64,000 bases of DNA from Deefgea piscis (GTDB lineage: Bacteria; Pseudomonadota; Gammaproteobacteria; Burkholderiales; Chitinibacteraceae): NCBI RefSeq assembly GCF_013284055.1, contig NZ_CP054143.1:2294001-2358000 (forward strand), written 5' to 3'. Position numbers and translations under genes: made by a program. The first letter of the stretch is position 1. Each line of letters opens with the position of its first letter. Below, piece by piece: positions 35,435 through 44,191 of this stretch. The notes beneath the pieces were generated by a model. It was not told the origin of the DNA, did not search any database, and was given only the letters and a program-made list of their open reading frames with translations.

Positions 35435-38400
35435 TTAGTTAACCGGCATTAATGATTCATTGGTAGTTAGTAACTTGTTTAATTTTGTATGTGCCGCTGA
35501 TAAATCACAGCATTCAATCGTTGAGTTGAGATCAGAAAAATCATCGTTATTAAAAATTGAAGAGAACGTGGCTCGATTAACTTCAAAAAAATCCAGTGCC
35601 TCACAATCCATTTGTTTTAATAAGGATAGTAGTTCATTCAGTAATATTCGTTCTTCTGGGTTTGCCGAGCGCGCTGTGTTTTTTGTGGTATTAGTGGCAT
35701 TGGATTGATTTTTTAAATTACATACCACATTGCCTATGGACTTTAATGCGGATTCAATATTGTTGAGCCAAGGGGTTAAGTCGTGCTGGTCATTTTCTGT
35801 GCGTAAAAAATGTTCAACAATACCGGCATCTTCAGCCAGTTGAGTTACACCTAAGTTAGCGGCGACACCTTTAATGGTGTGCGCATAACGAGAAGCTGTT
35901 GCTCGGTCGTTATTATTAATCGCCGCATTAATACGAGAAATACAATCGACTTCACTTTGACAAAATTGACGCATTAGCTGTAAATATAATGGCTTATTAT
36001 TCATTAAGCGACTTAAACCACCGATTAAATCAATGCCGGGTAATTTAGCAATCGCGCTTAAGGTATTACTGATTTCGTTATCGGTTTGCTCTTTTGTTGA
36101 TGGCGATGGCATTAAGCTGGTAGGTGAAGCGGTTTCACGCGCCGTATCAATATACTGAGCGGTGGCTAAATGCAGTATTGATGATTGCTCATTGAGTGGC
36201 GTAGCGGACTGTTTTTGTGTTTTCCAATGCTGCAAGCGCTCAAATAGAACTGCAGGGTCAATCGGTTTGGAAATATGATCGTTCATTCCAAGTGATAAGC
36301 AGCGTTCGCGCTCCTCGACCATTGCATGCGCGGTCATGGCGAGTAAGGGCACGGTATCGTAGCGTGCATCAGCGCGAATATGCCGACTAGCCTCATACCC
36401 ATCCATTACGGGCATTTGCATGTCCATTAGAATGACTGAAAAATATTGATCTGGATGTTGCTCTAAAATGCTGATCGCTTCTTGGCCATGGTTGGCAATG
36501 GTCACTTCAATGCCGACTGAACTCATTAATTCAAAAGCAATTTGTTGATTAATTAAATTGTCCTCGGTGAGTAAGACGCGCATACCTTTGAGTAATGAGT
36601 GATTTTCTTGATCATGGCTGATTTGATCGCCGCTATTGGATTTTTGCTCCGGTGCAAACAGCTCGACCATACAATCGACTAAACTTGAAGCCGTCACCGG
36701 TTTAACAATTACGGCATCGAGCAAATCATCACGAACCGTTTGGTGAACTTCTTCACGCTCAAACGCAGTGACTAAAACAATGCGCGGTTGGTTTTGTCCG
36801 GGTAGATGCTGGCGAATTTCTCTGGCGGCGGTAATGCCATCCATTCCCGGCATTTGCCAATCCATTAAAATCAAATGGAAAGGGTTTTTGTGCTGCAAAG
36901 CACCTAAGGCCATTTCAACCGCTGCGGCACCAGAGTCACAAATTTCGATTTGCACTGGCATGGTCGATAAAATTTCATGCAATAGCTGGCGGGCGCTGTC
37001 GGTATCGTCGACGACTAAAATGCGTAAATTGTTGACCTTGGTCGGAAATACACGCGGCACATTTTCGATATCATCGTGACCAAACCACGCAGTGAAATAA
37101 AAGCAACTGCCCATGCCCGGCTGGCTAGTAAATGCCATTTGCCCAGACATAATTTCAACCAAGCGTTTACTAATGGTTAAACCCAGTCCGGTGCCACCAT
37201 ATTTGCGTGTGGTGCTGCTATCGGCCTGAGTAAAGGGTGAAAATAAATGCTCTTGTTGTTCTGGGGTCATGCCAATGCCGCTATCGCTAACTCTAAATTC
37301 GAGCTTCACGCGATTATCGAGTTGCTCTACTAAATTGATGCGAATATCGACCTCACCCTGATCGGTAAATTTGATGGCATTGTTAATCAGATTGGTTAGA
37401 ATTTGGCCAAGCCGCAATGGGTCACCAATTAAATGGGCCGGAATGCCAGTTAAAGGATGAATAATAAATTCCAGCCCTTTTTCGTATGCTTTTTGGCTGG
37501 TGATTGTGCTGACATTCGTGAGCACTTGATCCAGTTCAAATTTGATCTGCTCAATATGCAGTTTGCCGGCTTCTATTTTTGAAAAGTCAAGAATGTCATT
37601 GATAATGCCGAGTAATGAAGTGCCTGCATTATGAATTTTGGCGACATAATCATGCTGCTTTGGATTTAAATCTGTTTTTAAGGCTAAGTGGCTCATGCCG
37701 ATGATGGCATTCATTGGCGTGCGAATTTCATGGCTCATATTGGCTAAGAACATTGATTTTACGCTGGCCGCATCTTCGGCTTTGGCTTTGGCAATTTGTA
37801 GCTCAACTTCATTTTTCTTGCGCTGACTAATATCTCTGGCAAAGAGTGTTGCAACCCAATCTTCATTCTGTTGATAAATAGTAATGCCAACTTCAATAGA
37901 TAGTTTGCTGCCACTTTTATTTTTTGCTTCTAAATCCCAAAATAAATTACCGACTTTATTTTTTGATTCTTCGTTTAAGTGATAACTTAAAATTTCATAG
38001 AGCAGAGATTTTTCGGGTAGTGCAATTAAATCAATGATTTGTTTGCCAATGGCAAATTGTCGCTCAAAACCAAAAGTCAGTTCTGCCGCACGATTCCAGT
38101 CGGTAATGATGCCTTGGTTGTTTAGTAAGGCGACCGCCACGGGAGCGCCTTCAAGAACCGCTCGAGAGCGCGCTTCGCTGTCGGTAAGGGCCATGGTTCG
38201 GCGTTCTATTTCTTGTTCTAAGCCATTTTGTTGTTCTGCTAATTGTGTATTGCGGCTAGATAGTTCAGCAAAAAGCGCTTCTCTGCTTGGCTGTGTGATG
38301 ATTTCTTGTATTGATTGCAGTAATGAAGGCGAAACGTTTTGACCTGCAAACCCAAACGAGTAAGTCCATTGCGAGCTATTGCTCGCTGCTTGTTTTTTAA

Positions 38401-38659
38401 AAAAGGTTTCAATTTCTTTGGGGGCCACCGCAAGTGCATTGGCGGTTAAATAGATGTTTTGTTGGTCATAATGCAAGGTTAAAGCACCGATTTTGCCATC
38501 GACTAATGCACGAATAAGTAAAGAAAAGCCAATTGCATAAAAATCAATCAAATGGGGGGCGAGTTCAATACTTTGTAACACACGTCTAAATTTAGTTCGA
38601 GCGGTGAGTAAACTGGCTTCAGTATTGAGTTCGAGCTGTCCAAATGTTGCCGTTTTCAT
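35435..38659 (-). CDS. Hybrid histidine kinase of the stressosome locus
   Basis: A 1074-residue kinase from ATG 38659, which overlaps the rsbX stop (ATGA) and has GAGG upstream. Domains: an unfamiliar N-terminal region (about 1-130), a short coiled coil (140-175), PAS (about 180-300), HisKA with [14 protein letters not shown], HATPase (DSGIGM, GGTGLGL), two receivers ([10 protein letters not shown] and [10 protein letters not shown]), and HPt ([13 protein letters not shown]). No transmembrane segment is visible, so it is probably cytoplasmic and takes its signal from the stressosome. The N-terminal stretch [17 protein letters not shown] loosely recalls an RsbT-type ATPase, which is only a guess. 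The HPt can pass phosphate to the adjacent HD-GYP regulator. Confidence 0.92.
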   Translation of the reverse strand: MKTATFGQLELNTEASLLTARTKFRRVLQSIELAPHLIDFYAIGFSLLIRALVDGKIGALTLHYDQQNIYLTANALAVAPKEIETFFKKQAASNSSQWTYSFGFAGQNVSPSLLQSIQEIITQPSREALFAELSSRNTQLAEQQNGLEQEIERRTMALTDSEARSRAVLEGAPVAVALLNNQGIITDWNRAAELTFGFERQFAIGKQIIDLIALPEKSLLYEILSYHLNEESKNKVGNLFWDLEAKNKSGSKLSIEVGITIYQQNEDWVATLFARDISQRKKNEVELQIAKAKAEDAASVKSMFLANMSHEIRTPMNAIIGMSHLALKTDLNPKQHDYVAKIHNAGTSLLGIINDILDFSKIEAGKLHIEQIKFELDQVLTNVSTITSQKAYEKGLEFIIHPLTGIPAHLIGDPLRLGQILTNLINNAIKFTDQGEVDIRINLVEQLDNRVKLEFRVSDSGIGMTPEQQEHLFSPFTQADSSTTRKYGGTGLGLTISKRLVEIMSGQMAFTSQPGMGSCFYFTAWFGHDDIENVPRVFPTKVNNLRILVVDDTDSARQLLHEILSTMPVQIEICDSGAAAVEMALGALQHKNPFHLILMDWQMPGMDGITAAREIRQHLPGQNQPRIVLVTAFEREEVHQTVRDDLLDAVIVKPVTASSLVDCMVELFAPEQKSNSGDQISHDQENHSLLKGMRVLLTEDNLINQQIAFELMSSVGIEVTIANHGQEAISILEQHPDQYFSVILMDMQMPVMDGYEASRHIRADARYDTVPLLAMTAHAMVEERERCLSLGMNDHISKPIDPAVLFERLQHWKTQKQSATPLNEQSSILHLATAQYIDTARETASPTSLMPSPSTKEQTDNEISNTLSAIAKLPGIDLIGGLSRLMNNKPLYLQLMRQFCQSEVDCISRINAAINNNDRATASRYAHTIKGVAANLGVTQLAEDAGIVEHFLRTENDQHDLTPWLNNIESALKSIGNVVCNLKNQSNATNTTKNTARSANPEERILLNELLSLLKQMDCEALDFFEVNRATFSSIFNNDDFSDLNSTIECCDLSAAHTKLNKLLTTNESLMPVN

Positions 38660-39255
38660 GGTAGATACCTCACTGCTAGACATGTCGCATCATCATGCTC
38701 TTTGCCATACTCTCGTAAGATCTCAACACAAAATCGATTTAGTGGCAGTGAAAACCAAGACATTAAGCGCCAATTATCTAGGTGTTCACTAATGCCATCA
38801 GTGACTAAAAAAATCAGATCACCAGCAATTAAAGGGGTTTCAACAATCCTTAGGGTCGGCATAATTTGACCCAAAATACCGGATTGCGCAGCAACACTTT
38901 TCGGTTGATCTTTCATTCGGTACAGCATGGTATTGCCAATGCCCACAGAACGAATTAAAGGTGGCTTTAAGTGGGCGAGCGTTAAGGCTGTTCCTCGGCT
39001 ACCTTTGAGTTGAATATGTAACTCGTGCATTAAGCCCAAAATATCGCTGCTGGCATGGCTTTTTAGCCACGACTCACAAAAGCGCGCCAACTCGTGTGCT
39101 TCTTCGCCATGCCCAAGCACATCAATAATGCCAATGAGCAGGCTGTCTTCTAGATCAATCACCACATAGCCATCCCCAGTGACGGTTTCACCAAAGCAAG
39201 GTCGGCCAATATTGGCGTGTTGATATGGGCGTACGGTTGGCTGAGTCATTTCCAT
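38656..39255 (-). CDS. rsbX: RsbX-like PP2C/SpoIIE phosphatase
   Basis: A 199-residue metal-dependent serine/threonine phosphatase that, by analogy with RsbX, removes phosphate from RsbS/RsbR and resets the stressosome. Metal-binding aspartates sit in [16 protein letters not shown] and [12 protein letters not shown] prefer ATG 39255 ([11 protein letters not shown]), with TAGG upstream; an ATG at 39291 would add 12 residues. It overlaps the next gene, the hybrid kinase, by 4 bp, so kinase and phosphatase are co-translated. Confidence 0.85.
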   Translation of the reverse strand: MEMTQPTVRPYQHANIGRPCFGETVTGDGYVVIDLEDSLLIGIIDVLGHGEEAHELARFCESWLKSHASSDILGLMHELHIQLKGSRGTALTLAHLKPPLIRSVGIGNTMLYRMKDQPKSVAAQSGILGQIMPTLRIVETPLIAGDLIFLVTDGISEHLDNWRLMSWFSLPLNRFCVEILREYGKEHDDATCLAVRYLP

Positions 39256-39387
39256 TGCGATACCTACATGCTGCAAATGCAGCGCAAACATCTGTTAAAT
39301 TGATCAGTAAACGCGTTGTTTTTGATGTTGAATTTCGTATTTGATAGATGGCGACAGCGGGTTATTTCATTTGTTTTTGGCGCTGAT

Positions 39388-39801
39388 TTAGTAATCATTA
39401 ATCCATTTCTTTACGCGTATTCGGGTGCCGTGATTTATTTTTGATTGGATTTCAAATTCATCGACCATGCGTTTGACGCCGGGTAAGCCTAGTCCTAGCG
39501 TACCTTTGCTACTGAAATGGTCTTGCATCGCTTGCTCAATATTGGCAATCCCCGGGCCATGGTCTTCGGCAATAATTTCAATGCTGCAATTATTTTGGTA
39601 ATGAATATAAACCTCACCATATTGCGCATATTTAATAATGTTCATGGCTAATTCAGAAATACATGTGGCAATTTGGGTGGCTAATCCGGTGTCGCTATAG
39701 CGTGACATGACTTCGGAATAAGTGAGCATGACAGCCCCCCTGACATCATCCTCGTTATTAATGTCAAAGCGCTCGCAAGGAAATTCCTTTTTAGCGTCCA
39801 T
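39388..39801 (-). CDS. rsbT: RsbT-type serine kinase (switch protein)
   Basis: A 137-residue GHKL ATPase of the RsbT/SpoIIAB class. Motifs: ISELAMNIIKYA (N box), EDHGPGI (G1 box), and GTLGLGLPGVKRMVDEF (G2 box). RsbT phosphorylates the RsbS and RsbR STAS domains, then leaves the complex to activate its partner. ATG 39801 overlaps the end of rsbS by 11 bp. No rsbU, rsbV, rsbW or sigma-B gene is in the window, so its downstream target is open; the hybrid kinase is a candidate. Confidence 0.9.
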   Translation of the reverse strand: MDAKKEFPCERFDINNEDDVRGAVMLTYSEVMSRYSDTGLATQIATCISELAMNIIKYAQYGEVYIHYQNNCSIEIIAEDHGPGIANIEQAMQDHFSSKGTLGLGLPGVKRMVDEFEIQSKINHGTRIRVKKWINDY

Positions 39802-40159
39802 CGAGTAACTCCAGCGCTTGTGCCACGCTGTTGGCACCTTGAATTGCATTGAGTGCGACATTGAGCGCGCATAAGCCCGCAATAATGCCGGGGCGTAAAC
39901 CAACAACAATCGTTTTAGCGCCAATCAGTTTGAGCATATGCGTGGTGTTGACAATCTGAACAAAGCTTTCACCATCTAAAATGGTGATGCCTGAAACATC
40001 CAGCAATACGCCTCTGGCACCATATTTAATGGTCAAATTCAGTAGATCTTCTCGCAGCCATTGCAGCAAGATCGTATCGGGATCAAGTTGAATTGAGGCA
40101 TACACGGCACCGGATACCATCGAGACCGGGATGCGCCGTTCTTCATTGGCAAAGTCCAT
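39791..40159 (-). CDS. rsbS: RsbS-type STAS protein
   Basis: A 122-residue single STAS domain, the scaffold subunit of stressosomes. Core motifs: IQLDPDTILLQWLREDLL, then VLLDVSGITILDGESF (52-66), then KLIGAKTIVVGLRPGI. In typical RsbS the phosphoacceptor Ser directly follows the Asp of this motif (D-S-F). Here the Asp62 is followed by Gly63 and Glu64, with Ser65 two residues on. Ser56, in DVSG, is another possible site. It overlaps rsbR by one base and rsbT by 11 bp. Confidence 0.9.
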   Translation of the reverse strand: MDFANEERRIPVSMVSGAVYASIQLDPDTILLQWLREDLLNLTIKYGARGVLLDVSGITILDGESFVQIVNTTHMLKLIGAKTIVVGLRPGIIAGLCALNVALNAIQGANSVAQALELLDGR

Positions 40160-41043
40160 TAGGTGACCGTACGACCAATGATTTTAAACGCTTGCTCTAG
40201 CGCATCACGCAGCGTGGCGGTTGAGTTCACCTCATCGACATTGATGCCAAGATTCACAATGGTTTGAGCAATGGCCGGCGAAATCCCTGAGATCAGGCTG
40301 GTACAGCCCATTAATCCCGTTGATTTGGTGATTTTAAATAAATGGTTGGCCACCGCCGAATCAACCACCGCCACGCCAGAAATATCCATAATGAAAACTT
40401 TGGCGCGGGTTTCACCAATGCGCGACAAAATGGTCATCATGATGTCTTGCGCGCGCTTAGAGTCGATGATGCCAACCACCGGCAGCATTAAAATGTCTTG
40501 CCAGATTTGTGTGACGGGGGTTGACATTTCCATCAGCGCTTTACTTTGCTTACTGATGCGCTCATTGATCAGGCGAGAATAGGTTTCAACGACAATCGTG
40601 ATGTCAAAGTGCATGAGCTTGGTGAGCGCACTAATGGCCGAGCTGTACTCTTCGCTATACAGACCGCCATCGTAGAGTTTTTTAGTGAAAATAATAAATG
40701 ACACATTCATTGCGGCAAAATAGCTGGGTAATGACAGGCCAACGCGGGCGTGGACTTCACCAATTTTTCGCCGCTCTTGCACATAAGTGTCATCAACACG
40801 GGCATTAAAAAAACTCCGCCAATAGTTGATTTGCTCGCTGCGCGCACGACCCATCACTTCAGGGTTGCTAAATAACACCTGGTATTCAGGCAGCTCAGCA
40901 ATCCACTCGTAAAAAATCACCGCGTATTCTTCCAGTTTGGGGCTGATGATCGCGCCATACTTACGAACCATGACTAAATCGCTTTCGTCAAGATCATGCA
41001 TTTTCATCAGGCCTGACGTTTTCATTTCTCTAAGATCAGTTTG
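40159..41043 (-). CDS. rsbR: RsbR with N-terminal haem-globin sensor
   Basis: A 294-residue stressosome sensor: globin-coupled-sensor domain (about 15-165) and C-terminal STAS domain (about 175-290). The proximal haem ligand is likely the His of IGEVHARVGLSLPSYF (about residue 98), a pattern diagnostic of globin-coupled sensors; it should bind haem and sense O2 or redox state. The STAS region has MDISGVAVVDSAVAN with the conserved Ser. ATG 41043 has AAAGGG upstream; an upstream ATG at 41085 would lie about where transcription should start. It heads the rsbR-S-T-X-kinase-HD-GYP series. Confidence 0.88.
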   Translation of the reverse strand, partial: QTDLREMKTSGLMKMHDLDESDLVMVRKYGAIISPKLEEYAVIFYEWIAELPEYQVLFSNPEVMGRARSEQINYWRSFFNARVDDTYVQERRKIGEVHARVGLSLPSYFAAMNVSFIIFTKKLYDGGLYSEEYSSAISALTKLMHFDITIVVETYSRLINERISKQSKALMEMSTPVTQIWQDILMLPVVGIIDSKRAQDIMMTILSRIGETRAKVFIMDISGVAVVDSAVANHLFKITKSTGLMGCTSLISGISPAIAQTIVNLGINVDEVNSTATLRDALEQAFKIIGRTVT

Positions 41044-41091
41044 CATGAGCTTAACCCTTTGTTTGGCTGACAGTATGGTTGCCATTGGTTT

Positions 41092-41120
41092 GGTATAGCA
41101 GACACGCTAAGCGCAAGCAA
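41092..41120 (-). promoter_or_regulatory. Probable sigma-70 promoter of the rsb operon
   Basis: Reading the minus strand, TTGCTT (41120-41115), a 17-bp spacer and TATACC (41097-41092) form a fair sigma-70 promoter. Transcription would begin near 41085, which supports the rsbR start at 41043 rather than 41085. No operator is evident. Confidence 0.45.
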
Positions 41121-41229
41121 TCCGATCCCTTGGCAAATCAATGACGTTTGTCGGCCAAGAAATCGAGGGTGGCGGCAATCGGGCCGATGAACTCGACGGG
41201 CGTGGGGGATAGAAGGGAGGGGCAAATCA

Positions 41230-41270
41230 ACACGCCGCTTCGAGTCAGTCAATAATGGCTGGCGGCGTGT
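41230..41270 (-). terminator. Hairpin after phrB
   Basis: ACACGCCGC (41230-41238) pairs perfectly with GCGGCGTGT (41262-41270), with an additional inner stem. The minus-strand flank TTGATTTG is only moderately T-rich. It likely ends phrB transcription before the rsb promoter. Confidence 0.6.
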
Positions 41271-41294
41271 CTCAGGTGGGACTAATTGCTGATG

Positions 41295-42713
41295 TTAGTG
41301 ATTTTGATACAGCGCGAGTGCCGCAGCGCGTTGCTCGGCATGGTCAACAATCGGTGGGAAATAATCAGTCTGCTCTAAGAAGCTCACAAACAATGCGCCG
41401 CGCCGCTCATTGGCAGAAAAAGCCCATGGCGAGTGAATTGCCACATCGGGTAGCTCGGCTAATTCGGGCACATAACGACGAATAAATTGACCGTTAGCAT
41501 CGAATTTTTCCGATTGCAATACCGGGTTAAAGATGCGGTTATATGGCTGAGCATCGCAACCGGTGGACGCGGCCCATTGCCAGCCACCGTTATTACTAGC
41601 TAGATCGTAATCGAGTAAGTGTTCGGCAAAAAATTGCTCGCCCCAGCGCCAGTCAACCAGTAAATCTTTGACCAAAAAGCTGGCGGTAATCATGCGCAAT
41701 CGATTGTGCATATAACCGGTTTGCGTTAATTGGCGCATTGCGGCGTCGACAATTGGGTAGCCGGTTTCACCGGCGCACCATGCCGCAAATAACTCGGGAT
41801 GATTCGGGAACGGCAACTGATCGAATTCTGGCTTAAACGTATGCTCAACCACATCCGGCCGATGCCATAAAATTTGCGAATAAAATTCACGCCAGATGAG
41901 TTCCGATAACCAAGTTTCTGCGCCAATGCCGCCGTGTTCATGTGCAAAACGCACTAGCTCACGAATCGATACCGTACCAAAGCGGATGTGCGCCGATAGA
42001 TAAGAAACGCCTTTAATCGCCGGAAAGTCACGAGCATCTTTGTAATCATTAATACGGCGTTTGAAGTCTTCGAATAACTTTTCGCCGCCACTCATGCCTA
42101 GCGGTACTTTTAGCTGGGTGAGATTGGTTTTGGCAAAGCCCAGCTCTTTAAGACTCGGGAAGTATTGTGGCTTCAGCGGCTTTAGCTGCTTGATCACGCG
42201 ATTGACGGGGTAGGCCGCAACGTCTTGATCGCGCAGCGTGGCCAGCCACGTGCGTTTGTACGGCGAAAACACACTATACATGCCGCCGCTTTGCGATAAG
42301 ATTTGATCTTGTTCAAAAATAACCTGGTCTTTATAGGTATTGAACGCTACGCCTTTTTCTTTAAGGCTTGCAGCTACATACCCATCACGTTCAATCGCTT
42401 GTGGCTCGTAATCGCGATTGCAATACACGGCGCTGATGTCAAATTGTTCGACCAGCGCTGGGATTTCCGTCCGAGGGTCGCCATGACGAATGACGAGATC
42501 GGTATTGTATTGGCGCAACTCGGTTTTGATTTCTTTAAGCGCTTCCCAAATAAACTCCACCCGGCGGTCTTGTTTAGGAAGATCTTTTAAGATTGTTGTG
42601 TCAAAAACAAAAGCCAAAATCACTTGGTCGGCATTTTTTAACGCTTCATACATCGCGTGATGGTCAAATAAGCGCAAATCGCGGCGCAGCCAGACGAGGG
42701 CAGTGGTAGTCAT
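41295..42713 (-). CDS. phrB: Deoxyribodipyrimidine photolyase
   Basis: Light-dependent repair enzyme for cyclobutane pyrimidine dimers. In 472 residues: an N-terminal antenna-binding domain (about 1-130, starting TTALVWLRRDLRLFDH) and a C-terminal FAD domain. The latter contains MHNRLRMITASFLVKDLLVDWRWGE (region about 345-370) and the DYDLASNNGGWQWAASTG signature followed by DAQPYNRIFNP. The length fits the class I enzymes. It is transcribed alone, divergent from the GntR gene. Confidence 0.96.
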   Translation of the reverse strand: MTTTALVWLRRDLRLFDHHAMYEALKNADQVILAFVFDTTILKDLPKQDRRVEFIWEALKEIKTELRQYNTDLVIRHGDPRTEIPALVEQFDISAVYCNRDYEPQAIERDGYVAASLKEKGVAFNTYKDQVIFEQDQILSQSGGMYSVFSPYKRTWLATLRDQDVAAYPVNRVIKQLKPLKPQYFPSLKELGFAKTNLTQLKVPLGMSGGEKLFEDFKRRINDYKDARDFPAIKGVSYLSAHIRFGTVSIRELVRFAHEHGGIGAETWLSELIWREFYSQILWHRPDVVEHTFKPEFDQLPFPNHPELFAAWCAGETGYPIVDAAMRQLTQTGYMHNRLRMITASFLVKDLLVDWRWGEQFFAEHLLDYDLASNNGGWQWAASTGCDAQPYNRIFNPVLQSEKFDANGQFIRRYVPELAELPDVAIHSPWAFSANERRGALFVSFLEQTDYFPPIVDHAEQRAAALALYQNH

Positions 42714-42924
42714 ATTGATTCCTTTTCGTGGGTATCTGAAGCTAGGCTTTGATAAAAAGCGACTAGATTCATATACCTATTGAATGCAGCGCGCGAAGTG
42801 CGAATGGCGTGGGCTGCATTCTGTTGCATTTTTGAATATGCGCATCTTAACACTCTGCGCCTCGCTTGACTGTATATGTGTATTAGTTCAACAATACACG
42901 CAAACACCAACCAGCGGATTGCGC

Positions 42925-43302
42925 ATGTTCATCTTAAACCCCGCTTTGCCCACGCCGATATATCGGCAAATCCAAGACCAAGTGCGCCGCTTGATTGCGG
43001 GTGGGCAATTACTGCCGGGCACCGCGCTGCCATCGGTGCGCGAGTTGGCCGAAATTCATGCCGTTAATCCCATGACGATTTCCAAAGCCTACAGCCTGCT
43101 TGAAGCCGAAGGCTTGTTGGCGCGGCAACGCGGTAAACCAATGACCGTCGCTGAGCACCCGCCGCCGCACATCTTAGCCAGTCTTCAATTACACACGATT
43201 TTGCGCGACACCATTACCGCCGCGCGCCAACTGGGATTGAGCGACGCCGAGCTAATCGCCGCCCTCCATGCTGAACTGAATCAGGATCAAGACCATGAAT
43301 GA
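42925..43302 (+). CDS. GntR-family regulator (YtrA type)
   Basis: A 125-residue transcription factor: winged-helix domain about 1-75 (PIYRQIQDQVRRLIAGGQL, then LPSVRELAEIHAVNPMTISKAY) and a short C-terminal helical tail without an effector domain, typical of YtrA-type regulators. These usually repress the ABC transporter operon that follows, as here. ATG 42925 fits the family start (MFILNPALPTPIYRQI); an ATG at 42784 would add an unrelated leader. It overlaps the ATPase gene by 8 bp. Confidence 0.92.
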   Translation: MFILNPALPTPIYRQIQDQVRRLIAGGQLLPGTALPSVRELAEIHAVNPMTISKAYSLLEAEGLLARQRGKPMTVAEHPPPHILASLQLHTILRDTITAARQLGLSDAELIAALHAELNQDQDHE

Positions 43303-44191
43303 TCGCAACCCTGCGGTATTAGAAACCTTAGTCACGGCTAAAGATGTCGCTCTTGGTGTCGTCAATTGTGCGGGGCAAACGCTGACGATTATGCCGGGGC
43401 AAGTGGTGGGCTTGCTGGGTAAAAACGGCGCGGGCAAAACCACCTTGCTTGATGGCTTGCTGGGCTATACGTTTTTGAACGCAGGGGAGGTGAGCCTATT
43501 TGGCCATAAGCCCACCGAATTACCCGCCGATGTTTGTAGCCAAATTGGCTTTGTTGCGCAGCAAGATGATTTGTTGCCGTGGCTCACCGGCAGCGAAATG
43601 CTGGCGGCGACGCGACTTTTTTATCCACATTGGAATCATCAATTAGTGGATCGTCTGCTTGATCGTTGGTCGGTGCCAACGTGGCAGAAAGTTAGCGATA
43701 TGTCGGTCGGCGAGCGGCAAAAGTTGGCGCTGGTCGCTGCCATGGCGCATGAACCCAAGCTGCTGGTGCTGGATGAGCCTGCCGCCAGTTTAGACCAACT
43801 GGCACGCCGCGCTTTGATTGGTGAATTGATTGATATTGTCGCCGATGGCGAGCGATCTATTTTGTTATCCAGCCATATTTTCAGCGACATCGAGCGCGTT
43901 GCCAGCGAGGTGTGGTTGCTAGAAAAAGGCCGTATCACCTATCAAGGCGGCTTGGATGAACTGAAAGAGTCCGTCGTTCGCTTGCATTTAAGCAGACCGT
44001 TGCAAGTGAATGGCAGCTTGGCGCTGACCACCAAGCAGGTGATTCGCACCGAGGTGAATACAGGGCGAGAAACATGGATTATTCGTGGCTGGAATGAAGC
44101 GCTGGCTGCCGAATGCGCCGCCCAAATTACGTCGCCGTATCAGGTTGAAGCGCTGGGGCTGGAAGACGCTTTTGTGGAGATCTCGCAATGA
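43295..44191 (+). CDS. ABC transporter ATPase
   Basis: A 298-residue ATP-binding subunit of a YtrB-like exporter. Walker A is GLLGKNGAGKTT (about 39-50), the Q-loop is GFVAQQDDL, the signature is degenerate (MSVGERQKLAL) and Walker B is LLVLDEPAASLD. A C-terminal extension of about 80 residues follows the ATPase core. It overlaps both the regulator (8 bp) and the permease (4 bp). The substrate is unknown; YtrA-controlled systems often respond to cell-envelope stress. Confidence 0.92.
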   Translation: MNDRNPAVLETLVTAKDVALGVVNCAGQTLTIMPGQVVGLLGKNGAGKTTLLDGLLGYTFLNAGEVSLFGHKPTELPADVCSQIGFVAQQDDLLPWLTGSEMLAATRLFYPHWNHQLVDRLLDRWSVPTWQKVSDMSVGERQKLALVAAMAHEPKLLVLDEPAASLDQLARRALIGELIDIVADGERSILLSSHIFSDIERVASEVWLLEKGRITYQGGLDELKESVVRLHLSRPLQVNGSLALTTKQVIRTEVNTGRETWIIRGWNEALAAECAAQITSPYQVEALGLEDAFVEISQ

